Assembly: GCA_963709155.1 (NCBI GenBank)
Contig: CAVPVD010000010.1
Span: 682,001 to 746,000, forward strand
Direction of reading: 5' to 3'
DNA from: Bog-159 sp963709155
GTDB lineage: Bacteria; Acidobacteriota; Terriglobia; Bryobacterales; Bryobacteraceae
DNA: 64,000 nucleotides
Positions 18,203 to 26,828 of the stretch are shown piece after piece. A model generated the notes under the pieces. That model did no database searches. It was not told the origin of the DNA and saw only the letters and a list, made by a program, of their open reading frames with translations. Each line of letters starts with the position of its first letter. Positions within the stretch are counted from its first letter, which is position 1. Position numbers and translations under genes: made by a program.

Positions 18203-18470
18203 TCAGCTCCAATAATTGCGGTCCAGACTGCGATAATTCACGCCGCGGCGACGTGCTTGGCCGAAATCGACTTGGATTCGCCCAAGTCGGCGACGGTGCG
18301 CGCCAGTTTCAGAATGCGATCGTGCGCCCGGGCCGGGAGTCCCATGCGCCGCACGGCCATTTCAAGAGTGCGCTTGCCGGCTTCGTCGAGGGTGCAAAGC
18401 TGGCGGATGTGGCGGGTGGGCATCTGCGCGTTATAGAAGCCGCATTGTCGCTACAGAAACCGCACTGACA
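18203..18470 (-). pseudogene. Decayed copy 1 of the comM 3' end
   Basis: This stretch matches the 3' end of the intact comM (22981 onward) almost base for base over about 240 bp, starting from TCAG(C/T)TCCAATAATTGCGG and diverging at roughly 15 positions. The protein frame reads MPTRHIRQLCTLDEAG up to an early stop after HVAAA. Beyond GTTATAGAAGCCGC the copy jumps to TCGCTACAGAAACCGCACTGACA, which is about 210 bp further on in comM. This is a deletion between two occurrences of ATAGAAGCCGC. It is non-functional on its own. Confidence 0.85.
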
Positions 18471-18524
18471 ATGAGTATGAACCAGGGTGCGGTAGGCCGA
18501 TGCCGGCGGCGTAGCGCAACCCTG

Positions 18525-21500
18525 TTAGTTACGGCGCCCGTCTTCCTTTAGGGACTGCCGGTAACGCACCAGTAAAGTGGCGCGATTCTGCCGCAGGTCC
18601 TTTCCGCTCGACCCTGCGGGATAAGACTTATCGCCCATCAGGCCTTTCCAGAGGAGGCGATTGAAACCGGCGGGATCGACGCGATCCTCGGACGTGAAAT
18701 CCATGCCTTCGCTGACCCGCGCCCAATAGGCCGCATCGTGCGAGGGCCTTGGCACGGCCAATCCCGCGGGCTGCGGGGGCAGCGGCAGCGACACACCAGG
18801 GGCATACAGAAGCGCTGAGGGAGCGGCGGTAAAGCTCCATGCGCTGGGCGTGGCATTGAAGATATCGGCCATGGGTTTTGCCAAGGCGTCATTCAGATTC
18901 ATCGGCGGCAGGCCCAAAACCTCTTCCATGGTGCGCACAAAGTCGATAGTGTTATACGGCGTCGAGATCACGGCCCCCTGCTTCACGAACGCGCCCGCGA
19001 CGAAGGCCACGCTCCGATGCGAGTCGACATGGTCGCCGCCATCCTGCGCATCATCCTCCAGGACGAAGATCAGGGTGTTGTTCGCGTACTGGCTACTGGC
19101 TATCTTCGCGACCAGCAAGCCTACTGCATAATCGTTATCGGCCACTTGCAGATCCGGAGTGTTCAGGCCATCGATGGCGGCGCCGAAACTGCCGGTGTGA
19201 TCGTGCATAAAGCGAACCAAGCTCAGGGAAGGCATCCCCGTACTGCGGGAGGCGATTCGGCCATGCGGAGCGCACGGGAACCCGGCGTCTAGTCTGCGCG
19301 GCTCCGGCACGCGGCATTCAGGCACAGAATAGTTGTTATCGAACTCGCGGGCCCACTCCGCGTACCGGTAATAATCCGGGAAGGCGTTGTCGAATCCGCG
19401 AAAGTACGGATCGGTGCGCGGGGCCAGCACGGCATTCGTGGGATACGCCACCACGATGCCGTCCGCCGCCGGATTTTCGACGAGCGGAATCGTGTTGGTA
19501 GTGGTGTTATAACGCGTGCCGTCGATAAAAAAGCCGTAGTTACGCACAGTCAGATTCGCGCGCAACGCGGCATCCCAGAGATAGCCGGTGTTTATTTCAT
19601 TATCCGGACCATCGGGCGCGGCCACGTCGGTCTGGCCGGGCAGGAGATCGGGATCGCTCGGTGTAAAGGGATCTGCGTACTGCCGCTCGGCGAGCGTCGG
19701 CATTGCCACGTTCACGCTGCGATTCACGCCTTCAGAGTCGATGCTGAGCCCGCGTGACACACCCACGGCTGCCGCATAAGCCACCGGAAACTGGCGCTCG
19801 ATCACGTCCGGGGCGCGCGCGGAAGTGCTCCAGGGCCAGCCGTCGTTGCTCACTTCGGCGGTCGTCATGAAATTGTCCAGGGTGACGAAATTTAACGCCA
19901 GTTTATGCTGATTCGGCGTGATGGCCTGGCCGAACTCGGTCAAATCGGGATCGCCATTGCCAACTTCCAGATCGCCCAGAATCTGGTCGTACGTGCGATT
20001 CTCCTTGAGAATGAAGACGACATGCTGTACACCGGCACGCACCGCCGCCATGACGGCCGCGTCGCTGGCGCTCTCGGTGCTCGAGAAGTGGTCGTTCACG
20101 GCTACCTGTGCCGTAAGCGTGGTCAGTTGCGCGGCGGTGGGGCGTGGAAATGTCTGGAAACCGGCTCTGATCAACTGGGGGTTATATTGGTTCGCCAGAA
20201 TGCAATTCGGAAAATACGGCGCGCCGCCACTGTAGCAGAAGCCGCTATTCGCGCCGGTCGGCGATTTTCCATTCACCGCATAAACCCACGATCCATCGGC
20301 GCTGAAGCTCACCGAGTTGGGATACCAGCCGGTAGGAATCAAGCCCACAACATGGTCGCCGCTATTGGCTCCGCCGAGCGCCACCACGGCGATGCAGTTC
20401 AGATTGCCGTTGGTCACGTAAAGTTGCTTCTCGTCCGGCGACAGCGTGGCGCTATCGGAGTTCGCGCCGGTATATTGCGCGAGGGCAGTGGGCAGCACGC
20501 CCGGTGGAGCAATGACCGGAATAGTCTCCAGGATCGCGTTGGTTGCGGTCGCGATCACATCTACGGTATCGGATTCGTCTTCGACGACATAGAGTAGCGA
20601 CTGCGCCGCGTTCAAGGTCATCTTGTTGGGTTGACCTTTCACTGGGATGCGGGCCGTAACCGTAGGCGTTCCGCTGAGGCTCACGACATCGATCTCGCGG
20701 TCGCGAATGCTGGTTATGTAGGCTGTGGCATTGGCGGCACTTCCCTTCAGCACCACCCAAAACGGATATTCACCGCCCGGCACGCCGGCTTGGGCGGGGT
20801 TGCTCTTGCCGGGGCGCAGATCGAGTTCCGTGCCCTTCGACCATTTGCCGTACCCGCCGCTGAATACGGTCATCGAATCGTTGTAGTAATTGGCCACCAC
20901 CAGCGTCTTGCCATCGTTTGAAATAGCCAGACCGGCCGCGCACGGCTCCACGCCGACCTGCGCGTTCACAGGGCCGGTGCCCCCTGGTTGCACGTTCAGG
21001 CCATTGCCGGCGGCATGCCCCAGGGTGAGCGCCGGGCTGGCGGGCTGTTCCTCGGCCCATCCTCCGTTGGAGCCGAGCGTAACGGTATGGATGTCATCGC
21101 CGGAGCCGCCCGCCACGTAAAAATGCATGCCGGAGGGATCGAATACGATGCCGTTGTAAGTGTTGGGGATCGGCACCACCTGCTTCTTCACCGGCTGGTT
21201 TGCCGAGATGTCGTAGATGAACACGAACTGGCTGGTGGTGGGCGGCGCGGTGGCGCCATTGAAGACCACGTTGAACCCGCTGCACAGAACCAGCAGCGTC
21301 TTGTGGTCGGGACTGACTACGGTGGTCACGGCTTGTCCGGCCAGCCACGACGGGTTGGTGGTGAGATCCGGGTTCATCGGCTCGAAACGGGAACCGGGAG
21401 GCGCCAGCGGCGTGATCTGCTGGCCCATATTGGGCAAGTCCTGAGAGTCCGGGTTGGCCGTGCCTTGCGCATGGGCGAAGGTGCTGCACAGGCAAAACAC

Positions 21501-21554
21501 CATGGTCAAACCCGCCGCCGCGCCCGGCAGCAAGTGCTGCGTCTTCTTGGTCAT
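18525..21554 (-). CDS. Secreted beta-propeller / phosphoesterase fusion protein
   Basis: A 1009-residue exported protein with signal peptide MTKKTQHLLPGAAAGLTMVF and cleavage near AHAQG. Residues about 60-480 are YncE-like propeller repeats (TLSPDEKQLYVTNGNLNCIAVV, SFSADGSWVYAVNG). Residues about 510-950 are a PF04185-type phosphoesterase of the alkaline-phosphatase superfamily (HVVFILKENRTYDQILGD; later FVLEDDAQDGGDHVDSHRS with metal-binding Asp/His). This two-part layout is common in Acidobacteriota. It sits between two decayed comM copies. The substrate (phospholipid or other phosphoester) is unknown. Confidence 0.88.
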   Translation of the reverse strand: MTKKTQHLLPGAAAGLTMVFCLCSTFAHAQGTANPDSQDLPNMGQQITPLAPPGSRFEPMNPDLTTNPSWLAGQAVTTVVSPDHKTLLVLCSGFNVVFNGATAPPTTSQFVFIYDISANQPVKKQVVPIPNTYNGIVFDPSGMHFYVAGGSGDDIHTVTLGSNGGWAEEQPASPALTLGHAAGNGLNVQPGGTGPVNAQVGVEPCAAGLAISNDGKTLVVANYYNDSMTVFSGGYGKWSKGTELDLRPGKSNPAQAGVPGGEYPFWVVLKGSAANATAYITSIRDREIDVVSLSGTPTVTARIPVKGQPNKMTLNAAQSLLYVVEDESDTVDVIATATNAILETIPVIAPPGVLPTALAQYTGANSDSATLSPDEKQLYVTNGNLNCIAVVALGGANSGDHVVGLIPTGWYPNSVSFSADGSWVYAVNGKSPTGANSGFCYSGGAPYFPNCILANQYNPQLIRAGFQTFPRPTAAQLTTLTAQVAVNDHFSSTESASDAAVMAAVRAGVQHVVFILKENRTYDQILGDLEVGNGDPDLTEFGQAITPNQHKLALNFVTLDNFMTTAEVSNDGWPWSTSARAPDVIERQFPVAYAAAVGVSRGLSIDSEGVNRSVNVAMPTLAERQYADPFTPSDPDLLPGQTDVAAPDGPDNEINTGYLWDAALRANLTVRNYGFFIDGTRYNTTTNTIPLVENPAADGIVVAYPTNAVLAPRTDPYFRGFDNAFPDYYRYAEWAREFDNNYSVPECRVPEPRRLDAGFPCAPHGRIASRSTGMPSLSLVRFMHDHTGSFGAAIDGLNTPDLQVADNDYAVGLLVAKIASSQYANNTLIFVLEDDAQDGGDHVDSHRSVAFVAGAFVKQGAVISTPYNTIDFVRTMEEVLGLPPMNLNDALAKPMADIFNATPSAWSFTAAPSALLYAPGVSLPLPPQPAGLAVPRPSHDAAYWARVSEGMDFTSEDRVDPAGFNRLLWKGLMGDKSYPAGSSGKDLRQNRATLLVRYRQSLKEDGRRN

Positions 21555-21703
21555 TTGCTGGAAGCTCCGTTACCACAGAGTGCCGGAAGGCAGTAGAAAT
21601 TCTCTCGACCATTCATTTTCTGGTTTTGCCTGGTTTACCGGCGCGGCGCCCAAGTACAATCTATATTAAGTTCCGATGTTCAGTTAATGTCTGCACGGGC
21701 GCC

Positions 21704-21915
21704 CGCCGCACGGCCATCTCAAGAGTGCGCTCGCCGGCTTCGTCCAGGATGCAGAGCTGGCGGATGTGGCGCGTGGGCATCTGCGCGTTATAGAAGCCGC
21801 GAGCCTGCTGGAGGGCGCGGGTGCGCTCCACTACCGCGCGGATGTCCGCGGACGATTCGCTTCCGGGCGTGCATGGGCATTCGCGCGAACTGTCGCCATA
21901 GAAACCGCACTGACA
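21704..21915 (-). pseudogene. Decayed copy 2 of the comM 3' half
   Basis: From CGCCGCACGGCCATCTC the sequence follows comM through the CTTDEAGERTLE, MPTRHIRQL and ARGFYNAQ region, then jumps from GCGGACGATTCGCT to CCGGGCGTGC (about 115 bp deleted). It ends, like copy 1, at CCGCACTGACA. The last roughly 70 codons of comM are missing. Just right of both copies the non-comM sequence is also similar (CAATGAGTATGAACCAGG versus CAACGAATATGAGCCGGG). It is a remnant and does not encode a protein. Confidence 0.82.
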
Positions 21916-21991
21916 CCCGTGCTGGCATTAACTGCAACGAATATGAGCCGGGAGGGGGGCCACAACATGCGCACAGATCGTCGTTTCAAAA

Positions 21992-22897
21992 CTAGCTGGC
22001 GGCCTGGGCTATCGCTTCCAAGTGTCTAGCTAAATCCTGCTCAACGCGCGTCTTGCCTCCAATCGTGTCGTCGTAATAAACAACCCGAAAGCTCCTGATG
22101 TCGAACGGCAGTGTTCCGCCGCGTTGCGCCAACAGGATGGTCGGCTTTCCGAGAGCTTGCGCGTATCCGAGTTCGTAGAAGACGTTGGGCTTAGCCGGCG
22201 TGATCTCGGCGATGACAATGTCCGATTGGGCGATTTCGCGCTGCATATCCTGGAAGATCATCCCGGCTCCCGCCTTCTCATCCATCCTGACAAGATCGTA
22301 GATCCTCTCTGCCTGCGGTTTGATCACTTCGCGGTAAAAAGTGTCGAACGGCTCGCGATATTCCATGGCGACAAATGCGCGGGGCTGGTCCGCCGCCACG
22401 TCGAAATTTGAGAACCGGATTTCGTGAGAGCCCGCAGCGGTCAGGCCGGCCTGTTTTCCTTCGAGCGGTCGAGGAACCAGAACCTCCAAAACCGGAATAC
22501 CGTCCACACTGACTCGCAGCTCCTGCCCATGGAGAGAAACGACCAGCGAGTACCCCCGGTTGGCTTGCAGCACGCTGCGGGGACCTGCCGATTTGAGCGG
22601 ACGCCAGCCAAAGCCGCTTACGAACTCGCTCACGCAGTATGCCGCATTACCGGCGCCAAGCTGGACCTGCAAATAATACCGCTCCTGCGACCTGAAACCA
22701 AGAACCACGCCGCCGGCAAAGGTGTCGGTCGCGGCCTCGCTGAACTCCAAGTCCACCTTGCACGACCCGCTGCGAAGTTCCCTGTTGCTAATAATGATTC
22801 CGATGGGAAACTGCTGGCCCTGCGCCAGAAATCGCTCATTCCCGCCCTTGTAGCGTATCTCGTCGTGGTTTTCCTCCCAGTCTGCGAGAAACGTCAC
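21992..22897 (-). CDS. Lectin-like domain fused to a TIR/nucleoside-deoxyribosyltransferase-like domain
   Basis: A 301-residue protein from GTG 22897. Residues about 1-167 are beta-rich and resemble concanavalin-type jelly-roll domains (GGVVLGFRSQERYYLQVQL, RVSVDGIPVLEV, EIRFSNFDV). Residues about 172-300 have FVAMEYREPFDTFY, IAQSDIVIAEITPAKPNVFYELGYAQALGKPTILLA and LPFDI, a Rossmann-like fold related to nucleoside deoxyribosyltransferases and TIR domains; Glu231 or Glu242 could be catalytic. Such domains often act on NAD or nucleotides in defence. A perfect AAGGAG at 22961-22966 precedes ATG 22953, whose frame stops after 19 codons at the GTG (GTGA). One extra C in that leader would join it to the main frame, so the start may be frameshifted. 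It lies between comM and a comM remnant. Confidence 0.7.
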   Translation of the reverse strand: MTFLADWEENHDEIRYKGGNERFLAQGQQFPIGIIISNRELRSGSCKVDLEFSEAATDTFAGGVVLGFRSQERYYLQVQLGAGNAAYCVSEFVSGFGWRPLKSAGPRSVLQANRGYSLVVSLHGQELRVSVDGIPVLEVLVPRPLEGKQAGLTAAGSHEIRFSNFDVAADQPRAFVAMEYREPFDTFYREVIKPQAERIYDLVRMDEKAGAGMIFQDMQREIAQSDIVIAEITPAKPNVFYELGYAQALGKPTILLAQRGGTLPFDIRSFRVVYYDDTIGGKTRVEQDLARHLEAIAQAAS

Positions 22898-22980
22898 CCA
22901 CCTGATTGGAGATAGCCCCCGCTCGAGACTGACGAAATGCCGTTGGGCTTCATGCGAGATCTCCTTAGTTGTATTCTATG

Positions 22981-24498
22981 TCAGTTCCAATAATTGCGGT
23001 CCAAACTGCGATACTGCACCGCCTCGGCGACGTGCTTGGCCGAAATCGCCTTGGATTCGCCCAAGTCGGCGATGGTGCGCGCCAGCTTCAGAATGCGATC
23101 GTGCGCCCGGGCCGAGAGTCCCATGCGCCGCACGGCCATTTCGAGAGTGCGCTCGCCGGCTTCGTCCAGGGTGCAAAGCTGGCGGATGTGGCGGGTAGGC
23201 ATCTGCGCGTTATAGAAGCCGCGAGCCTGCTGAATGGCGCGGGTACGTTCCACCACCGCGCGAATGTCCGCGGACGATTCGCTGACGCCATTGGCGCGCA
23301 TCTCCTTATAAGGCACGGCCGGGACTTCCAGGTGGATGTCGATGCGGTCGAGCAACGGACCGCTGATCTTGCCCAGGTATCGCTGAATCATGCCGGGCGT
23401 GCACCGGCATTCGCGCGAACTGTCGCCATAGAAGCCGCACTGACAAGGATTCATGGCCGCCACCAGCATGAAGCTGGCCGGGAAGCAGAGCGTCATATTC
23501 GAGCGCGCGATGGTGACCGACCCGTCTTCGAGCGGCTGGCGCAGGATCTCGAGCACGTCGCGTGGAAACTCTGGGAATTCATCGAGAAAAAGCAGACCGT
23601 TGTGCGCCAGGCTGACCTCGCCGGGACGCGCCATACCCGACCCGCCCCCGATCAGGCCGGCATCCGAGATGGTGTGGTGCGGCGTACGAAAGGGTCGTTC
23701 GCGGAGCAATCCCGCGCCTCCAGGCAGCAATCCGGCGACGCTGTGGACTTTGGTGGTCTCGATGGATTCGGCGAACGTCAGGGGCGGAAGGATACCCGCC
23801 AGCCTCTTGGCGAGCATGGTCTTGCCGGAGCCGGGTGGACCGATCATCAACACGTTGTGCCCACCCGCCGCCGCCACTTCGAGCGCGCGCTTGGCGCTGG
23901 CCTGTCCGCGCACGTCGCGAAAGTCCGGAGCGCCCGACTCGGGGCCGCACGCCTGGAACGCGGGGGCGGTGGCCGGGAACGATTCCGGCTGCGTGATGAG
24001 CTTTACCACTTCGGCCAGATGGCGAACTCCAAACACGCGCACGCCGTCGACCACGGCGGCCTCGGCCGCATTGGCCAGCGGCAGGATGAGATTGGCAATC
24101 CCCTCGGCGCGCGCGCATACGGCCACCGACAACGCGCCGCGCACCGGCCGGATGCCGCCATCGAGCGATAACTCGCCCAGCAGAATGTGCCGGTCCAGCG
24201 CGGGGATGGTGCCCATCGCGCCCAGAATCCCCATGGCCATCGGCAGATCGAACCCGGCGCCTTCCTTGCGCACGTTGGCCGGCGCGAGATTGATGGTTAC
24301 AGCCTTGTTGGGATAGCCGAGGCCGGTATTGATGAGCGCTGATTTGATGCGCTCGCGGCTTTCGCGCACCGCCGTGTCCGGCATCCCGACCATGACGAAG
24401 TCGCGCGCCTGCCCGGATGCGTACATGTCGACTTCGACGTCGATCAGATGCGCGTCAATGCCATAAACGGCGGCGCTGCGGGTTTTGAATAGAGCCAT
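22981..24498 (-). CDS. comM: ComM/YifB-family Mg-chelatase-like AAA+ ATPase
   Basis: A 505-residue hexameric helicase-type ATPase; in competent bacteria ComM promotes branch migration during integration of transforming DNA. An N-terminal Lon-substrate-like domain (YGIDAHLIDVEVDMYASG, FDLPMAMGILGAMG) is followed by Walker A GPPGSGKT (220-227), Walker B LLFLDEFPEF, and a zinc-like Cys cluster NPCQCGFYG/ECRC. The C-terminal domain is intact. Length and both ends are normal. Two decayed copies of its 3' half lie downstream at 21.7 and 18.2 kb, making this end a likely insertion or rearrangement site. Confidence 0.95.
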   Translation of the reverse strand: MALFKTRSAAVYGIDAHLIDVEVDMYASGQARDFVMVGMPDTAVRESRERIKSALINTGLGYPNKAVTINLAPANVRKEGAGFDLPMAMGILGAMGTIPALDRHILLGELSLDGGIRPVRGALSVAVCARAEGIANLILPLANAAEAAVVDGVRVFGVRHLAEVVKLITQPESFPATAPAFQACGPESGAPDFRDVRGQASAKRALEVAAAGGHNVLMIGPPGSGKTMLAKRLAGILPPLTFAESIETTKVHSVAGLLPGGAGLLRERPFRTPHHTISDAGLIGGGSGMARPGEVSLAHNGLLFLDEFPEFPRDVLEILRQPLEDGSVTIARSNMTLCFPASFMLVAAMNPCQCGFYGDSSRECRCTPGMIQRYLGKISGPLLDRIDIHLEVPAVPYKEMRANGVSESSADIRAVVERTRAIQQARGFYNAQMPTRHIRQLCTLDEAGERTLEMAVRRMGLSARAHDRILKLARTIADLGESKAISAKHVAEAVQYRSLDRNYWN

Positions 24499-24673
24499 AG
24501 AAAGGCCTTGGCATTTCGATGCGAAGCCAGGATAAGGCCCATTCCCCTCAGAACCACTACAGTCGTTGTGGTCCGGCTGTGTCGGACTTGTTGTAATCTG
24601 GGACTCTCCGCGCAGTTCATAAACGCCCCACTTCAGCGGGACGTGTCGCTAATCCATATCGGCATAGTGTCGA

Positions 24674-24742
24674 GAGGCGGGGATTATTCTCAAGTTGTTC
24701 GGACAGCCGGTGAGCGGGTTCTAGCAACCCTATCCCCGCCTC
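24674..24742. repeat. 11-bp perfect inverted repeat upstream of comM
   Basis: GAGGCGGGGAT at 24674-24684 is the exact reverse complement of ATCCCCGCCTC at 24732-24742, with 47 bases between. A short direct repeat CAAGTTGTTC also occurs at 24691 and just right of the second arm. It could be a terminator-like structure or the end of a lost element; nothing decides this. The rest of 24499-24779 holds no gene that I can support. Confidence 0.45.
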
Positions 24743-24779
24743 GAGCAAGTTGTTCCATACGCACTCCAGAAGGTCAACG

Positions 24780-25029
24780 ATGGCAGAACACCAAGTACCG
24801 GCCGCGGCCCTTGAAGTCGGCCAGCCTTTCAATTCGCCCAGCTGATGTACGGGCGGTTGGCACGTTACGCCGGGCAAGGAAACTGCAATCCGGCGGTGCC
24901 CACCTTGGCTTCGGAAACCGGCATGCCGGTGCGCAGACGCAAAACTACCTCTCGGAGTTGCAGGGCCAGAAGCTCATTCGGCGGGTTCGCGCTTTACCGG
25001 GACACGCGCCTAAAAACGTGCATGGGTAG
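24780..25029 (+). pseudogene. Frameshifted helix-turn-helix protein remnant
   Basis: Three frames join to give one recognisable protein. MAEHQVPAAALEVGQPFNSP is followed after one shift by QLMYGRLARYAGQGNCNPAV and PTLASETGMPVRR, then after another shift by QTQNYLSELQGQKLIRRVR. This is the layout of winged-helix/HTH domains in phage and plasmid replication or regulatory proteins (small helix, 'P.TLA.ETG.S.RT', then 'YL.EL...GLI'). Two frameshifts make it non-functional. It belongs with the primase and ParB remnants nearby. Confidence 0.6.
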
Positions 25030-25253
25030 ATTGGGTGTACGAACTGTCAGCAGGCAATAGACATACCTCGCATGTGGGATCCGGAAATTGCCCGCTCGAC
25101 CTATCAGACTCATGGCGAATCTTGGGCTTGTTTTTGAAGCATACAATTCTATGTGCCGCGGCGCCTTTTTTGAAAGCCGACACAATCGGGTAATTGCTTA
25201 CAAGGACGGGCGAGAATTACCGCTGGGTTTCGCCGCCCGGCCCCTAAGAACCC

Positions 25254-25340
25254 CTCGATCTTTCTCCGGACGGCAAACGGCTGCTAGTAAGCAACCAGGA
25301 GAGTTTCGATTCTTTTCGTCTTCATGCAACCCCGATCATT
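25254..25340 (+). pseudogene. Beta-propeller gene fragment
   Basis: The frame from 25254 reads LDLSPDGKRLLVSNQ, a TolB/WD40-like propeller repeat. It is cut off on both sides: the preceding bases 25030-25253 are in other frames, and it runs into the end of the G1 peptidase gene. It is probably the residue of a kinase- or permease-linked propeller gene. Nothing else is recognised in 25030-25253. Confidence 0.4.
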
Positions 25341-26211
25341 CAGACTTCCACGTCACCTTGAAACTCCCGCCGTCTGATGCGAGGGCTGAGGGAGCCGCCG
25401 TGACCTTGCTCCCCTTCTCGCCGGTCCTGGTCGAAATGGACTCCTGCACGGCTGTACGGAAATCGGTAATCGGTCCGGAGACGGAGCGGTCGGTCGCGGT
25501 ATCGGTGCCACCGCTCACGCCGGTATAGAACTCGCCGAAAGGATCAATCCCGAAGTCAGCCAGTTTGTTTCCGTCCATCTCCTCAATCCATTCCGCTGAA
25601 TTGCGCAGCGGCACGCCGCTGTTATCGGCCCCGGTGAACTCAACCTCTTTGCTGAAGTTCTCTCCCGTGGTGTCGTTTGTGATGGAGACTGTGTACTCGT
25701 TGGAACCGTTATAAACTACCGACGCCGAAAAATTATCGCCCGGGGCGATGGAAACGTCTTTGATCACGATCGTGTTCAGCGGGTAAAACTCGTACCAGAC
25801 GTAATAAACAGGCTTTTCGCCATTGCAATCGGCGTCCGTTCCGATCTGTTCCACGGTATTTGAAGTCCAGCCGTCGATCCCCACCCACTCCGAGGAGAAC
25901 GTGTTGGGGGTTGCGGTGCAGTCCACCGCGCTGACGGTCCACGATCCCTGCACCTGCGTGAACTCTGAGCCTGTCACGGCGTAGCCTGTCCAACTGGTGT
26001 TATAGGAAATCGTGACATCTGTGGTCGCGTCGTACACCGGCGGAGGCGTTCCAGGCGCTACGATTCTACGCGGGTGTTGGCGTGGGAAAAACGGAGCTGT
26101 TACGGGTGACGTAGACGGCATTTGCAACTGCGCCAGCACCGGTTCGGTGGCCAAGGCTAGCAGGACTGGCGTTAGCGATAGGAGAGAAACGGCTGACGAT
26201 TTCGATTTCAT
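25336..26211 (-). CDS. Secreted G1-family (eqolisin) glutamic peptidase
   Basis: Acid-acting peptidase using a Gln/Glu pair. ATG 26211 is chosen because it opens a clear signal peptide (MKSKSSAVSLLSLTPVLLAL, cleavage near VLAQ) and GAAAAGAGGG lies just upstream. Gln122 (SNTVEQIGTD) and Glu207 (NSAEWIEEM) are in the positions of the catalytic pair; EWVGIDGW and YYVWYEFYP are family hallmarks. A short pro-region precedes the mature fold. It stands alone among gene remnants. G1 peptidases were first known from fungi and are patchily found in bacteria, Acidobacteriota included. Confidence 0.85.
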   Translation of the reverse strand: MKSKSSAVSLLSLTPVLLALATEPVLAQLQMPSTSPVTAPFFPRQHPRRIVAPGTPPPVYDATTDVTISYNTSWTGYAVTGSEFTQVQGSWTVSAVDCTATPNTFSSEWVGIDGWTSNTVEQIGTDADCNGEKPVYYVWYEFYPLNTIVIKDVSIAPGDNFSASVVYNGSNEYTVSITNDTTGENFSKEVEFTGADNSGVPLRNSAEWIEEMDGNKLADFGIDPFGEFYTGVSGGTDTATDRSVSGPITDFRTAVQESISTRTGEKGSKVTAAPSALASDGGSFKVTWKSE

Positions 26212-26828
26212 GAACGACCCTCTTTTCAATCCATAAGTTTCTTGTCGTGAATGAAGGCTCATCCAGGCGCGCTCACCAGAGCCGGAAGGAATGTTTCGTG
26301 GATCTCTCCGATTTCTGACCCGAGCGGAATGCGATTCCAGGACCTAAACCCTCCGAGCCGGCAGGCACTTCAGCGACAATGCGTTTACGGTATGCCGCGA
26401 CGCTGGATTTGTCAAGCCAAAGTTCGCGACGTTTTTGCCGGACCTGCCCGTAACGCGCCATCGTTGGACCGAACAAATACTTTCATGTGTTCCGGCAGTA
26501 GAATACTGAACCGCCAGACACGTTCGAGTTGGTCGGATAGCAACGGGCTAAACCATTCCGATCCACGGGATTAGCAGAAAACGATAGGGGGTGCACCCAC
26601 GCTCACCCGTGCAGATAGCAATTGGTCCCTGGAGAGGGTCTACCGCCCGCCGACCCGCTGGGCGGCATGACCGCAATTCACGCCTGGCACTGTTCTTCTA
26701 ACCACAACAAAATACGAGCAATTGGGATGTCTGCACGGCATTTGTGCCGCGGCGGGCCTTCTCGCGTCTTAGGGAATCTTGCGGTCGATAACGATAAAGC
26801 TGGCTCGTACATTGGCGGTTACCGTTAG
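26212..26828. other. Intergenic, no supportable gene
   Basis: About 600 bp upstream of the G1 peptidase and of the primase remnant. Short open frames on both strands show no motif I recognise. A weak hairpin-like pair, GGGGTGCACCC, occurs near 26588. Confidence 0.5.

Noticed and set aside
21992..22897. Calling the TIR-like protein the cOA effector of the Csm operon
   Set aside because: No CARF or SAVED domain is visible, it is 6 kb away on the other strand, and intervening genes are unrelated.
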